DNA of 64,000 bases, taken from NCBI RefSeq assembly GCF_034259205.1, contig NZ_CP139487.1:558001-622000 (forward strand). The letters run 5' to 3'. The notes beneath the pieces are model-generated. The model did no database searches and had not been told where the DNA came from. It was given only the letters and a program-made list of their open reading frames with translations. Shown piece by piece: positions 43,225 to 51,951 of the stretch (positions are counted from its first letter, which is position 1; each line of letters starts with the position of its first letter). A program made the translations under genes and the position numbers. The stretch comes from Peredibacter starrii (GTDB taxonomy: Bacteria > Bdellovibrionota > Bacteriovoracia > Bacteriovoracales > Bacteriovoracaceae).

Positions 43225-45126
43225 ATGAGTTTGGATTACCAAAAATTAAAACAGAAACAGGCCGAGGATGGTGGGTTCTGGACCTCCTACTCGGACTTGT
43301 TCATGGTGTTGAGTGTAGTGTTCCTGTTGCTCTATGTGGTGGCATCACTTCGTAGTGGTACATCTAGCGTGCAAAACATGATTGAGAATCAGAAGCTCAA
43401 AGCAGAGGCCCAGGATTATAAAAAACAAATCCAGGCCTACAATGCTTTGAAGGATGATTATCTTGAAAAAGACGCCAGTGAAGAAGAGGCCAAAATGTAT
43501 GAAGAGCTGATGAGTAAGCTCTCGTTGCTTCAGGATGAAGCTCATGAGGAGAAGCGCCAGCTGGAAGCCCAGGCCCAAGAGAACGCTGCTAAGGCCCGTG
43601 CTCTTAACCAATATCAACAGATGGTTCGTAACATCGTTAACACAAACTTACTTTCTAACAAGAAAATTAAGTTCCGTAACGAAGTGATCGAAAAGAAAAA
43701 CGAATCAATCAAAGAGATGGATTCAACCATCCAGGCCCAGACTCAGGACATTCAACAGAAAGCTCAGCAAATTACTCAGAACCAGAAACAAATCGAAAAG
43801 CAAGAGCGTGAGATCTACGAGAAGCAACAAGTTCTCGATCAGAAGAAGCAGCAAGTTGCTATGCTTGAATCTCAGGTTGATGAGAAGGCCAAAACGATTC
43901 AGGCCAACCAATCAAAGATCAATGCTCTTAACTCAGATCTTTCTAACAAGATCAAAGAACTTGAAAAGACCAGCGCCACTGCCAATACATCTAAAGCGGA
44001 ACTTAATCGTAAGATTGCAATCATGAAGCTTCAGAATGCAAAGCAGATTGGCGAACTTCAAAATCAAACAAAGGTCATGAAAGAAAGTGTTGAATCAATC
44101 AACCGCGAACTTTCAAATGCCGAAGGTCAGCTTGCTGATGCTCGCGGAAAAATGGCCGAGCAGGAAGCACTTAAGAAAAAGATGGAAGCAGATATGGCGG
44201 CAGCAAGTGCTGACCACGCCAATAAAATGGCCGAAATGCGTAAGAATTTCGATGCGAAGATGAACGCAGAACGTGCTGCTCTTGAAAAGCAACTTGAGGG
44301 CGAAAAAGCTTCGGCTGCTGAGAAGATGAAGGCCCTTGGAGAGTTTAAAGACAAAATGGCAAAAGAGAAGGCCGCTCTTGATGGCCAACTTGCCGCTCTT
44401 AAAGATGAAGTTGGCAAAGCTAAAGGTGAAGCAAATCAACTTAAAGGTCAGCTGGCCGATGCTCAGAAAGAACACGGTCGTTACTTAGCGGCCATCGATC
44501 AACTTAATAAAGACAAGGCCGGACTATCTGGTGACTTAAAACGCGCCAATGAAATTGCCAATGCTAAGAAAGCTCTTGCTAAGAAAATCGCAGACAACCT
44601 TGCCAAAAACGGAATCAAGGCAGGAGTTGACGGTAAAACAGGTGACGTAACAATTCAGTTTGGTGACGAGTACTTCGATACTGGTCGTGCAGATCTGAAA
44701 CCAAACATGAAAGAAGTGCTTAAAAAATTCGTTCCGACATATTCTAAGTCTCTTCTAGAAGACGAGAAAGTTGCTAAGGAAATTTCTTCGGTTGAAATTG
44801 TTGGGTTCTCTTCACCAACTTATAAAGGTAAGTACGTTGACCCTCAATCTTTAGCAGATGGTGACCGAGCAGCTGTTAGCTATAACCTGGACCTTTCTTA
44901 TAACCGTGCAAAATCGATCTTTAACTATATGTTCGATAAGAAGAGTATGACCTATCAGCACCAAAAGGACATGTTACCGCTGGTTAAAGTAACCGGTCGT
45001 TCATTCCTTGCTGAAGGTGTTCAAGGACGTGACATTGCTTCGGGCCTAGATATGAAAGACTACTGTGCGAAATATAACTGTGAAAAATCTCAAAAGGTAA
45101 TCATTCGTTTTAACTTGAAGGACTAA
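43225..45126 (+). CDS. MotB-like stator protein with long coiled coil and OmpA-like domain
   Basis: The 633-residue protein begins with a short cytosolic tail and one membrane helix (about 24-44) in FWTSYSDLFMVLSVVFLLLY. Asp24 aligns with the proton-binding Asp of MotB (Asp32 in E. coli, in YADFMTA). Residues ~45-455 are an almost unbroken Gln/Lys/Glu-rich coiled coil, predicted periplasmic. An OmpA-like peptidoglycan-binding domain follows (about 470-633; FDTGRADLKPNM, YNLDLSYNRAKSIFNYM), although the usual TDxxG Asp is replaced by FSSPTYKG. ATG 43225 is used; the longer start at 43147 lacks a ribosome-binding site and would precede the MotB-type N-terminus. First gene of the three-gene motor operon. 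Confidence 0.8.
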   Translation: MSLDYQKLKQKQAEDGGFWTSYSDLFMVLSVVFLLLYVVASLRSGTSSVQNMIENQKLKAEAQDYKKQIQAYNALKDDYLEKDASEEEAKMYEELMSKLSLLQDEAHEEKRQLEAQAQENAAKARALNQYQQMVRNIVNTNLLSNKKIKFRNEVIEKKNESIKEMDSTIQAQTQDIQQKAQQITQNQKQIEKQEREIYEKQQVLDQKKQQVAMLESQVDEKAKTIQANQSKINALNSDLSNKIKELEKTSATANTSKAELNRKIAIMKLQNAKQIGELQNQTKVMKESVESINRELSNAEGQLADARGKMAEQEALKKKMEADMAAASADHANKMAEMRKNFDAKMNAERAALEKQLEGEKASAAEKMKALGEFKDKMAKEKAALDGQLAALKDEVGKAKGEANQLKGQLADAQKEHGRYLAAIDQLNKDKAGLSGDLKRANEIANAKKALAKKIADNLAKNGIKAGVDGKTGDVTIQFGDEYFDTGRADLKPNMKEVLKKFVPTYSKSLLEDEKVAKEISSVEIVGFSSPTYKGKYVDPQSLADGDRAAVSYNLDLSYNRAKSIFNYMFDKKSMTYQHQKDMLPLVKVTGRSFLAEGVQGRDIASGLDMKDYCAKYNCEKSQKVIIRFNLKD

Positions 45127-45157
45127 TTTAAAAATTTGATGAATTAAGGTGGTACGT

Positions 45158-46192
45158 ATGCTTAGTCAAGGTTTAGTTCAAGGTTTAGTAGATGGAGTTG
45201 TAGTTTTTGCTACAGACCTTCTCATGCCAGCAATGGCAGTGTTCTTTGTATTAGCAATCTCTCTTCGTTGTCTAATTTATTACACAGTAAAAAGAGAAGA
45301 CTGGTTTGCTAAAGAGTTTTCAAAGCGCGTGAAGAAATTCATGGACGCAAGGGACGAGAAGGCCGATCAATCGTTCTATGTCATTTGTAAGAGACTTCTT
45401 GAAATCACTTACTACGAAGTATTTGAAATTCGTTCAATCATGAAGCGTAGAAATCCTGATGCGATCATGACTGTAACTGACCGAGTTTTCCTGGTTCAGC
45501 AAGGTTCTGCTCGCATTGTGACTGACACACTTAAGCAAGTTAAGTATCTTAAATGGGGTGAGCGTCCTAAGTTCCTTGAAATCTCAAATACTGTTCTTCG
45601 TAACAATCCATGTTTCAATAAAGTATTTGGTATCGTTCCAGTAGCGGTATTCAATGACTTCCTTAATACAGTTCCAGGTCTATTCATCGTAGGCGGTATT
45701 TTTGGTACCTTCCTTGGGATCATGAAGGCCCTTCCAGAACTAGGTGGTATGAACCTTAGTGACGTTGAAGGTTCTAAACTAATCATGGACAACTTCCTTC
45801 TTAAAATTTCATTCTCAATGTCGACATCGATCATTGGTATTATCCTTTCAGTATCAATGAGCTTGGCGAATACATTCTTCTCTTGTGAGAAAGTGTATAT
45901 GGAAACAGTTGAGCGTCTTGAAAACGAATTCGACACACTTTGGAACATGAGTGCTTCCAATAAACTCCCGGCCGAAGTTTCTAACTTCGAGGCCGAACGT
46001 GATCCTATTGAAGTTCTTTCTGAGGATCTGATTGCTAAGGAATTGAACGTTGAAGTTGGATTTGTGACTCTCGTTAGACCTATCAGTAAATGGTGGGGGA
46101 AAATGGGAAAATCTAATCCTCAGCAGAAGTACGACGAAATTCCTGTAGCTGCAGCTAAGGCGCCCGAAAAAGAAGATAAAGAGGCGGCCTAA
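45158..46192 (+). CDS. MotA/TolQ/ExbB-type proton channel subunit
   Basis: The 344-residue protein has an N-terminal membrane segment (about 15-40), a cytosolic stretch of about 120 residues, and two further helices. The first is VPGLFIVGGIFGTFLGIMKAL and the second FSMSTSIIGIILSVSMS, the core of the MotA/TolQ/ExbB channel family and close in style to ZorA. AAGGTGG lies upstream of the ATG at 45158, which is 31 bp after the MotB-like gene. It should form, with the MotB-like protein, a proton-driven stator complex in the inner membrane. Compared with MotA it has three rather than four clear helices. Confidence 0.78.
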   Translation: MLSQGLVQGLVDGVVVFATDLLMPAMAVFFVLAISLRCLIYYTVKREDWFAKEFSKRVKKFMDARDEKADQSFYVICKRLLEITYYEVFEIRSIMKRRNPDAIMTVTDRVFLVQQGSARIVTDTLKQVKYLKWGERPKFLEISNTVLRNNPCFNKVFGIVPVAVFNDFLNTVPGLFIVGGIFGTFLGIMKALPELGGMNLSDVEGSKLIMDNFLLKISFSMSTSIIGIILSVSMSLANTFFSCEKVYMETVERLENEFDTLWNMSASNKLPAEVSNFEAERDPIEVLSEDLIAKELNVEVGFVTLVRPISKWWGKMGKSNPQQKYDEIPVAAAKAPEKEDKEAA

Positions 46193-46215
46193 GGTTTTGA
46201 ACCCGGGAGGGTTAC

Positions 46216-49200
46216 GTGTCATCACTCATAATTAAAATTACCCAGAACGGGTCATCGAAAGAGTATCTGTTCAATAAGTTGGGGCCGATCATTATCGGCT
46301 CCGACAAACGTTGTGACCTGGTTCTGGATGATGCTCATATTGAACCAAAGATTCTTGAGATCAAGGTAAGTGGCGGTAACATTTTCGTAAAAGAAGTTGG
46401 TGCTCGAGCACAAATCTACCTTGATTCAGTCATCCTTCCTTTTCGAGAAGAGACTCGATATCATGATGGTAGTTGTCTGACTTTAAAGAACGCCAATTAC
46501 CAGATCCATATTTCAAGAAAAGAGGAAGAGGCACTGGAGCCACCTCCATTTTTTGAAGGTGAATTCAAAGAACGCCTGGATCGCATGAATCTGAAAATTC
46601 GTGAGCGCGAATTTGAGTTGAAAATCCTTGATGCTTCTCAAGAAAAAAAGAAAAATCAACTCCTAGATATTGAAGATAAGTACCACAAGCATGCAAATGA
46701 AAAAAGCAAACTTGAAGTAGAGGTCGGAGCTCTTAAAACTCAAAAAGAGATCCTGACCCAAGAGATTCGTAAAAACACAGATAAGAATCGTGATGAGGAA
46801 GAGAAAATCATCCAGCTTCGCGAGTTTGTGAAACGACTTGAAAATGAAGAGCGTGGTCTAAAGGATACCATTGTTGCCCAAAATCTTGTTCTTACCAATT
46901 TAAAAGATGAAAGAGAAAAGAAAAGCAAAGAAGTAGATAACCAACGTGTCCTTCTTGCAAATCTCCAACTCGATAGCACTCAATTAGAAGAGCAGATTAA
47001 GGAACTATCGATTCAACAGGAAAACCAGGAAAGAGAAATTCAGGATGAGGGCCTTAAGGTTCAAAAGATCCTGACCAATTCTGATGCGGCCTTACGCGAA
47101 AGCGCAAGAATCCAGGGTCACATGGCCCAGATCATGAAAGAGAAGGCCGTTCTTGATCATGAAGTAAAAGACGTTCAAGATGAGGTCAATAAATTAGAGG
47201 CCCAACGTAAAGAAGCAGTCTCAAAACTGAATGATCTTAAAGTTCAGATCCATAACGAAGAGGCACACGCCCGTAAAATTCAGGAAGAAATCAAAAAAGA
47301 AACTGAGGAAGAAAGTAACCTCAAAATTATCAATGGCGAGTTAAGGGCAGAGCTGGTTAAGGCAGAAGAGAAGCTTTCTCTTAAAAAGAACCAGTTGAAC
47401 CAACTTGATTTCCAAAATCAGGACGCCTCAAGAAAACTTTCAACCATTAACTTTGAGCTAGAAAGAGCATCACTACGTTTGAAAGAACTGACATCTGAAG
47501 AACGTGCTCATGAGCTTAAGATGCTTGCCATCCGTGAAGACATGCAAAATCTTTCACGCAAAGCAGGTGATGATAGAAAAAATCTTTATAAAGAAATCGA
47601 AGATGAAAAGACCAAGCTCGGAGTTGAAGTTAATGCCCTTCGCGGTCTAATCGAAGAAGGCGAAAGAGAAAAGGCAAAAACTGATGCTGAACACGGTCTT
47701 TTAAAAATTCAGATAGAGGAACTCCATTCAAAACAACGCAATCTTCATAAAGAGAAGGCGGTACTTGAGGCCCAGGTCGCAGAACTTCATGTTAATAAGA
47801 AGCAAACTGAGACTCAGATTCAGGAACTAAAATCTGAAACGATGAAGATGGAGCATGAAAAAGGCCGTGCTCACCGTGAATTGACACAGCTTCAAATTAA
47901 ACTGATGGACTGTGAAACTCAGATCAAAGAAAAACAAGAGGCCGCTCGAATCGAAATGGAGAATTATAAGCGTGATGAACGCTCGAAAATCCTGGCAGAG
48001 AAAGAAGTTTATCTGGCCGAAGTTGAGGCCTTTAAGCAAAAGTCCATGATCGAAGTGGAAGCTGAATATCGTCGTAAACAAAACGACATTCATCAAATGA
48101 AAAACTTGGCCCAAGAGCAAGTTGAGCAAATTATCAGTGAGGCCAGAAAGATTGAGGCCGAGATCACTCGTGAGGCCAATAAACGCTTAAAAGAAGCGAC
48201 TCTTGATGCCCAGGAAAGAGAGTCTTCTTCTCATAACCGTATTAAACAGGCCCAAGACTATTTCAAAGAGAAAGAAGCCGAAGCTGAGGAGATTGTTACT
48301 AAAGCTCGCTTGGAGTCCCGTGAGCTTGTCAAACGCACGGAAATGGAACTTCTGGATGATTTAGGGAAACGCAAACAGAAGGTCAAAAACTTCCTGAAGA
48401 TGAAACAGGAGACTGGTCTCATTCATATCAAAAACATGACTGACCAGCATGTGGCAAAACTTAGAAGGGACGAAGATAAGAGTCATCAAAAACTAGAAGA
48501 AATTAAGCGCAAGGAACTCAAAAAGATTGCCCGCATTCGTGAAGAAGAACTTAGCCGCCAAGGCGAGTTGAAAGATTCAGCGATGAAGGAATTGAAGACC
48601 GAGAAAGAAAAGATTCAACGCCAAATTGCTGATCTCAAAAAACAACAAGAAACTGAGCTTGCTGATAAAAAGAAAACTATGCTTGAGCACATCAACTCGA
48701 CCAAGTTTAATCAGCAAAAGATGTGGGAGGAAGAGCTTCGTAAAGAAAAGGAACTCTTTCAGCGAACTAAGAAAGACCGTATTCTTAATGCTACTCAAGC
48801 TGTCATGAACGTCCTTGTGGCCGAAACCGGATCCCAAGGTGAAAAAGAACAACAGATCCGTGATAAAATTCGTTCGACACTTGAGATGGCAATTGATGGT
48901 CAAAATGCGAACGCGATGAAGGAAGTAGAGCAGGTACTTGACTTCAATCCTATGAAACGCAAAAAAGTCATACCTGTTATTAAGAAATATACACTTCGTG
49001 TTGGTATTCCTGCTGCTGTTGCGATCGTCCTTCTTGCCGATATTGGTTCAGTTCGTACTAAACTGGTTGAGGCCACGAAAGAGGGAATGAAGCAACGTAA
49101 CTCTGCTTCTGAGATGTATGTAACTCAACAGAAGACCGAATGGAAGGCCAAGCACACTTATAATCCTGAAACGACACCAGGTTATAAAGCGACGTTTGTG

Positions 49201-49584
49201 GATAACATTATCTACACCACAGATTTTGAAAAAGTGATGGATAATGAAGAGTTTCAGAATGATTGGATTCTAAAAGTTCACGATTTTATGGTTAAAGACC
49301 TTGAGCTTTCGGAAGATGTTGCGATCAGCTACATCTCTTCGGAAGGCACTCTTATCAAAGAGCTTGGGGTTGCACGTAAAGATCTTCACCCTCAACATCT
49401 CGATGTCGGCATGAAGAAACTTACAGATCTTGAGACGACACATCTGGGATGGTTGAAGGAGAAAATTACTGACCCGGCAAAAGTCGAAAAATTTGCGGCC
49501 TTCCGTAAAGAGTACTTTGATAAGTTCTACAACGAGAAATTCAAATCCGATCGTGGCATTGCCACGGAGGCTCCGAAGCCTTAA
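46216..49584 (+). CDS. FHA-like, giant coiled-coil transmembrane protein
   Basis: Start GTG 46216 is preceded by GGGAGG. Residues 1-105 resemble an FHA domain (LGPIIIGSDKRCDLVLDD, VILP, YHDGSCLTL), but the phosphothreonine-binding Arg and SRxH/NG residues are not conserved. Residues ~110-900 are almost continuous coiled coil. A membrane helix (about 926-946, VGIPAAVAIVLLADIG) precedes a ~175-residue C-terminal region, predicted periplasmic, with no family I recognise. The topology puts about 790 residues of coiled coil in the cytosol. Third gene of the motor operon and likely its cytosolic or regulatory scaffold. Ends before a strong terminator. Confidence 0.78.
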   Translation: MSSLIIKITQNGSSKEYLFNKLGPIIIGSDKRCDLVLDDAHIEPKILEIKVSGGNIFVKEVGARAQIYLDSVILPFREETRYHDGSCLTLKNANYQIHISRKEEEALEPPPFFEGEFKERLDRMNLKIREREFELKILDASQEKKKNQLLDIEDKYHKHANEKSKLEVEVGALKTQKEILTQEIRKNTDKNRDEEEKIIQLREFVKRLENEERGLKDTIVAQNLVLTNLKDEREKKSKEVDNQRVLLANLQLDSTQLEEQIKELSIQQENQEREIQDEGLKVQKILTNSDAALRESARIQGHMAQIMKEKAVLDHEVKDVQDEVNKLEAQRKEAVSKLNDLKVQIHNEEAHARKIQEEIKKETEEESNLKIINGELRAELVKAEEKLSLKKNQLNQLDFQNQDASRKLSTINFELERASLRLKELTSEERAHELKMLAIREDMQNLSRKAGDDRKNLYKEIEDEKTKLGVEVNALRGLIEEGEREKAKTDAEHGLLKIQIEELHSKQRNLHKEKAVLEAQVAELHVNKKQTETQIQELKSETMKMEHEKGRAHRELTQLQIKLMDCETQIKEKQEAARIEMENYKRDERSKILAEKEVYLAEVEAFKQKSMIEVEAEYRRKQNDIHQMKNLAQEQVEQIISEARKIEAEITREANKRLKEATLDAQERESSSHNRIKQAQDYFKEKEAEAEEIVTKARLESRELVKRTEMELLDDLGKRKQKVKNFLKMKQETGLIHIKNMTDQHVAKLRRDEDKSHQKLEEIKRKELKKIARIREEELSRQGELKDSAMKELKTEKEKIQRQIADLKKQQETELADKKKTMLEHINSTKFNQQKMWEEELRKEKELFQRTKKDRILNATQAVMNVLVAETGSQGEKEQQIRDKIRSTLEMAIDGQNANAMKEVEQVLDFNPMKRKKVIPVIKKYTLRVGIPAAVAIVLLADIGSVRTKLVEATKEGMKQRNSASEMYVTQQKTEWKAKHTYNPETTPGYKATFVDNIIYTTDFEKVMDNEEFQNDWILKVHDFMVKDLELSEDVAISYISSEGTLIKELGVARKDLHPQHLDVGMKKLTDLETTHLGWLKEKITDPAKVEKFAAFRKEYFDKFYNEKFKSDRGIATEAPKP

Positions 49585-49592
49585 TTCATCAA

Positions 49593-49636
49593 ACGATAGG
49601 CCGGAAGGTATGAGATCCTTTTGGCCTATTGTTTTT
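49593..49636 (+). terminator. Terminator of the motor operon
   Basis: ACGATAGGCC and GGCCTATTGT pair over 10 bp (one G-U), with an inner AAGG/CCTT, followed by TTTT. Confidence 0.85.
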
Positions 49637-49848
49637 CATATATCATCCCACTCATGACTCAAGGTTCTGAGGCAGCACGTGCGCCTTGTGCGTCTTAATG
49701 AATTTTCATACTGCTGATTTCAATGTAGAAAATGTTGCCTTTCTATGACTGTCCTTAAATAAGTTTTTACAGGTAAGAAATTTAGCAGGAAACTAACTCA
49801 GGACTTTTCCTAAAAAATTAATAAAAATTCATGAACATCGGAGTGTGG

Positions 49849-51021
49849 GTGAATAAGAAAATTTTGGCGACGGTTACATTACTCTCTACTGGTCTTGCAA
49901 ATGCGGCGACTCTGCAAGGTTTCGATGCTACGGCATACGGATTTATCAAAGCGAGTGCGATTTATTCTACTGAAGCAGTAGGTAGTTTTAACAACACCAA
50001 CATGTCAGCTCCTACACATGCGGTAGTGGATGCTGGCCCTAATAGAGAATCTCGTCTCAGCTTTCAAACTGCACAAAGCCGTATTGGGGCAATTCTAAAA
50101 AAAGGTGAAAATCTTTCGGGTAAAATCGAATTAGATTTCATTGATTTCGCCAAATCGTCTCCTACAACTCAGATGAACCCTCGTGTTCGTATTGCTGCCG
50201 TTACTTATAGCTGGGGCAATAACAAAGTAATCGTAGGTCAAGATTGGGATCTATTCTCGCCGGTGACTGGTTATACTTTCGATATCGTTGGTATGTACTT
50301 TAAGGCCGGTAACTCAGGTTTCATGAGACAGCAGGCCCAATATCTAAAAACTTTGGGTGAATGGGAATTAGGTGGTGCTGTTGGTCTTAGTTCTGCCAAC
50401 CCAAGTGTATCTGATACAGATACTGAATATTCAAAATCACCTTCTTATGCTCTTAGACTTTCTCGCAAGCTTGATGCAGGTCGAGTGGGTGTTTCAGGAA
50501 TTTATAGCCGAATTGATCTATATAACCCGAATGGTTCTCCACAAGTAAATCCTAATGGAAAACATCATGAATCATATGGTGCTAACATTTTTTTCGAGAA
50601 GAACTATGGTCTTCTAGGACTTAAAGCTGAGGCATACTATGGTCAGAACATGGACAATTTGGGAACTCTGACTCTTAGCCGAGCAGCGAACGGCATTGAC
50701 ACTAAAGAATATGGTGGATTTTTATCGGCACAGTATCAGGTCATCGAGAAGAACTTCATCTTCGGTGGTGTAGGTATTGCTAAAATCGATGACCCCGCCG
50801 ATATGCCAAACGTTGCTACAGCAACAACTCCTGCAACTCCAGCAAGTAACTTTCTTGCAAGTAACTCTGTTCTAAGAGTTGGTTGGGAATATCGTGTGAC
50901 GGATGACTTCTCTTGGATCTCGGAAGTTTCGCACTTCACAACGCAGACAAAAGTTTCAGACAATAACTACAAGTTGGCCATCGCAGACACCTTTGAAACC
51001 GGTGTTCAACTTAGATTCTAA
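49849..51021 (+). CDS. DcaP-like outer-membrane porin
   Basis: GTG 49849, with CGGAG ending 5 nt upstream, gives a clean signal peptide (MNKKILATVTLLSTGLANA); an in-frame ATG at 49831 is less suited. The 390-residue product has repeated amphipathic strands. Segments such as ESRLSFQTAQSRIGA and KVIVGQDWDLFSPV are typical of DcaP-type porins, and it ends in VQLRF with terminal Phe. It should be a trimeric porin for small anions or sugars. Substrate is not determinable here. Monocistronic, ending in a perfect terminator. Confidence 0.8.
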   Translation: MNKKILATVTLLSTGLANAATLQGFDATAYGFIKASAIYSTEAVGSFNNTNMSAPTHAVVDAGPNRESRLSFQTAQSRIGAILKKGENLSGKIELDFIDFAKSSPTTQMNPRVRIAAVTYSWGNNKVIVGQDWDLFSPVTGYTFDIVGMYFKAGNSGFMRQQAQYLKTLGEWELGGAVGLSSANPSVSDTDTEYSKSPSYALRLSRKLDAGRVGVSGIYSRIDLYNPNGSPQVNPNGKHHESYGANIFFEKNYGLLGLKAEAYYGQNMDNLGTLTLSRAANGIDTKEYGGFLSAQYQVIEKNFIFGGVGIAKIDDPADMPNVATATTPATPASNFLASNSVLRVGWEYRVTDDFSWISEVSHFTTQTKVSDNNYKLAIADTFETGVQLRF

Positions 51022-51033
51022 TCACAACGCTGG

Positions 51034-51060
51034 CCCCCGTGTTACGGGGGTCTTTTTTTT
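51034..51060 (+). terminator. Intrinsic terminator of the porin gene
   Basis: CCCCCGT-GTT-ACGGGGG, then TCTTTTTTTT, 12 bp after the stop codon. Confidence 0.92.
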
Positions 51061-51074
51061 GCTAAGCTCTCCTC

Positions 51075-51374
51075 ATGTTGAAGAACTCAAAAAAAATCGT
51101 CGAAAAATTAATTGGCCCAGTTACGGTAGGATCTCTTTTGAAGGGGTTCCGCATGACTCATGAGCTTTCTCTTGATGATATGTGCAAGAAACTTAAGCTC
51201 ACTAAGCCCATGCTTCAAAGAATTGAATCAGGTAAGCATCACCTAACCTTAAAAGAAGTTGTGTCCATCACTAAAAAGCTGGATGAACCCAAACACGTCT
51301 ACGCTCGCGTTTGGTGCGAAGAGCAGGCCCGTTTGGTTGGACTTGATTTTGATGATCTTATAAAAGTCATCTGA
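51075..51374 (+). CDS. Small XRE-family HTH regulator
   Basis: The 99-residue protein has a helix-turn-helix of XRE type (SLDDMCKKLKLTKPMLQRIESGKHHLTLKEVVSITKK). No extra effector domain is visible beyond a short C-terminal helix. It starts 15 bp after the porin terminator and lacks a strong Shine-Dalgarno. Regulator of unknown target, possibly one of the neighbours. Not a toxin-antitoxin pair: no adjacent partner gene. Confidence 0.75.
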   Translation: MLKNSKKIVEKLIGPVTVGSLLKGFRMTHELSLDDMCKKLKLTKPMLQRIESGKHHLTLKEVVSITKKLDEPKHVYARVWCEEQARLVGLDFDDLIKVI

Positions 51375-51450
51375 GCTTTAGGTAAGATTGCTTTGACTGC
51401 CATGAACCCTTCCGTCTAAAACTCTTGGGAATAAAACCCAAGGGGCAATC

Positions 51451-51903
51451 ATGAAATCTCTAAGTCTTGTTTTCTTTGGTCTACTTTCGTTTTCTGCATT
51501 TGCTGATCAACAACCATTTATTACGAAATATAGCGCCTCAGGATTTGTACCTATTGAGTGGTCACGTTCGGATAAATGTGAAGTTTTTGAAACAGAAGTT
51601 CTACTCACTCGTACTTACGCTCGCTCGGCCGTGCAGTACCGAATTCCTTTCTCTGCTGAAGATTCATTGAACGAAATGATCGCCAAGGCTCAGGTCGAAC
51701 GATTAAAGCTGGAGGACAATTATATGTGTGACGGCCCTTCTACTACGATTAAGGCAAGATTTGTGGCAGAGGGGAGTGAGGAGTCTCAGGAAATTCTTCT
51801 TTATTCAACGGGCGGATGTGGATCACCTAAGAAAGTTAGAGTTGGTCCGGCTTCATCAGCTTTAATAGACATCGCCAGTACTTTCTGTCCGACAACACAT
51901 TAG
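51451..51903 (+). CDS. Small secreted protein, unknown
   Basis: The 150-residue product has a signal peptide (LSLVFFGLLSFSAFA). The mature part carries four Cys (CEVFETE, CDGPSTT, CGSPKKV, CPTTH), suggesting two disulfides. AAGGGG precedes the ATG. No known family. It ends just before a bidirectional terminator shared with the metzincin-like gene. Confidence 0.7.
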   Translation: MKSLSLVFFGLLSFSAFADQQPFITKYSASGFVPIEWSRSDKCEVFETEVLLTRTYARSAVQYRIPFSAEDSLNEMIAKAQVERLKLEDNYMCDGPSTTIKARFVAEGSEESQEILLYSTGGCGSPKKVRVGPASSALIDIASTFCPTTH

Positions 51904-51910
51904 AAATAAA

Positions 51911-51932
51911 AAGGCCGGGATTCCCCGGCCTT
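51911..51932. terminator. Bidirectional intrinsic terminator
   Basis: AAGGCCGGG-ATTC-CCCGGCCTT is a perfect 9-bp stem between convergent genes; on the minus strand it is followed by TTTATTT. Confidence 0.9.
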
Positions 51933-51951
51933 AAAGAGATACTTGAACCTA

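Noticed and set aside
44113-44475. Long antisense open frames over the coiled-coil genes
   Set aside because: They are by-products of the Lys/Glu/Gln/Ala-rich repeats on the coding strand, with poly-Leu/Phe/Ser translations, no start signals and no family resemblance.
43225-49584. Zorya anti-phage defence system
   Set aside because: The channel and MotB-like proteins are reminiscent of ZorA/ZorB, but no ZorC, ZorD helicase or ZorE nuclease is present and the third gene is an FHA-like coiled-coil membrane protein. The neighbours are housekeeping or envelope genes, not a defence island.
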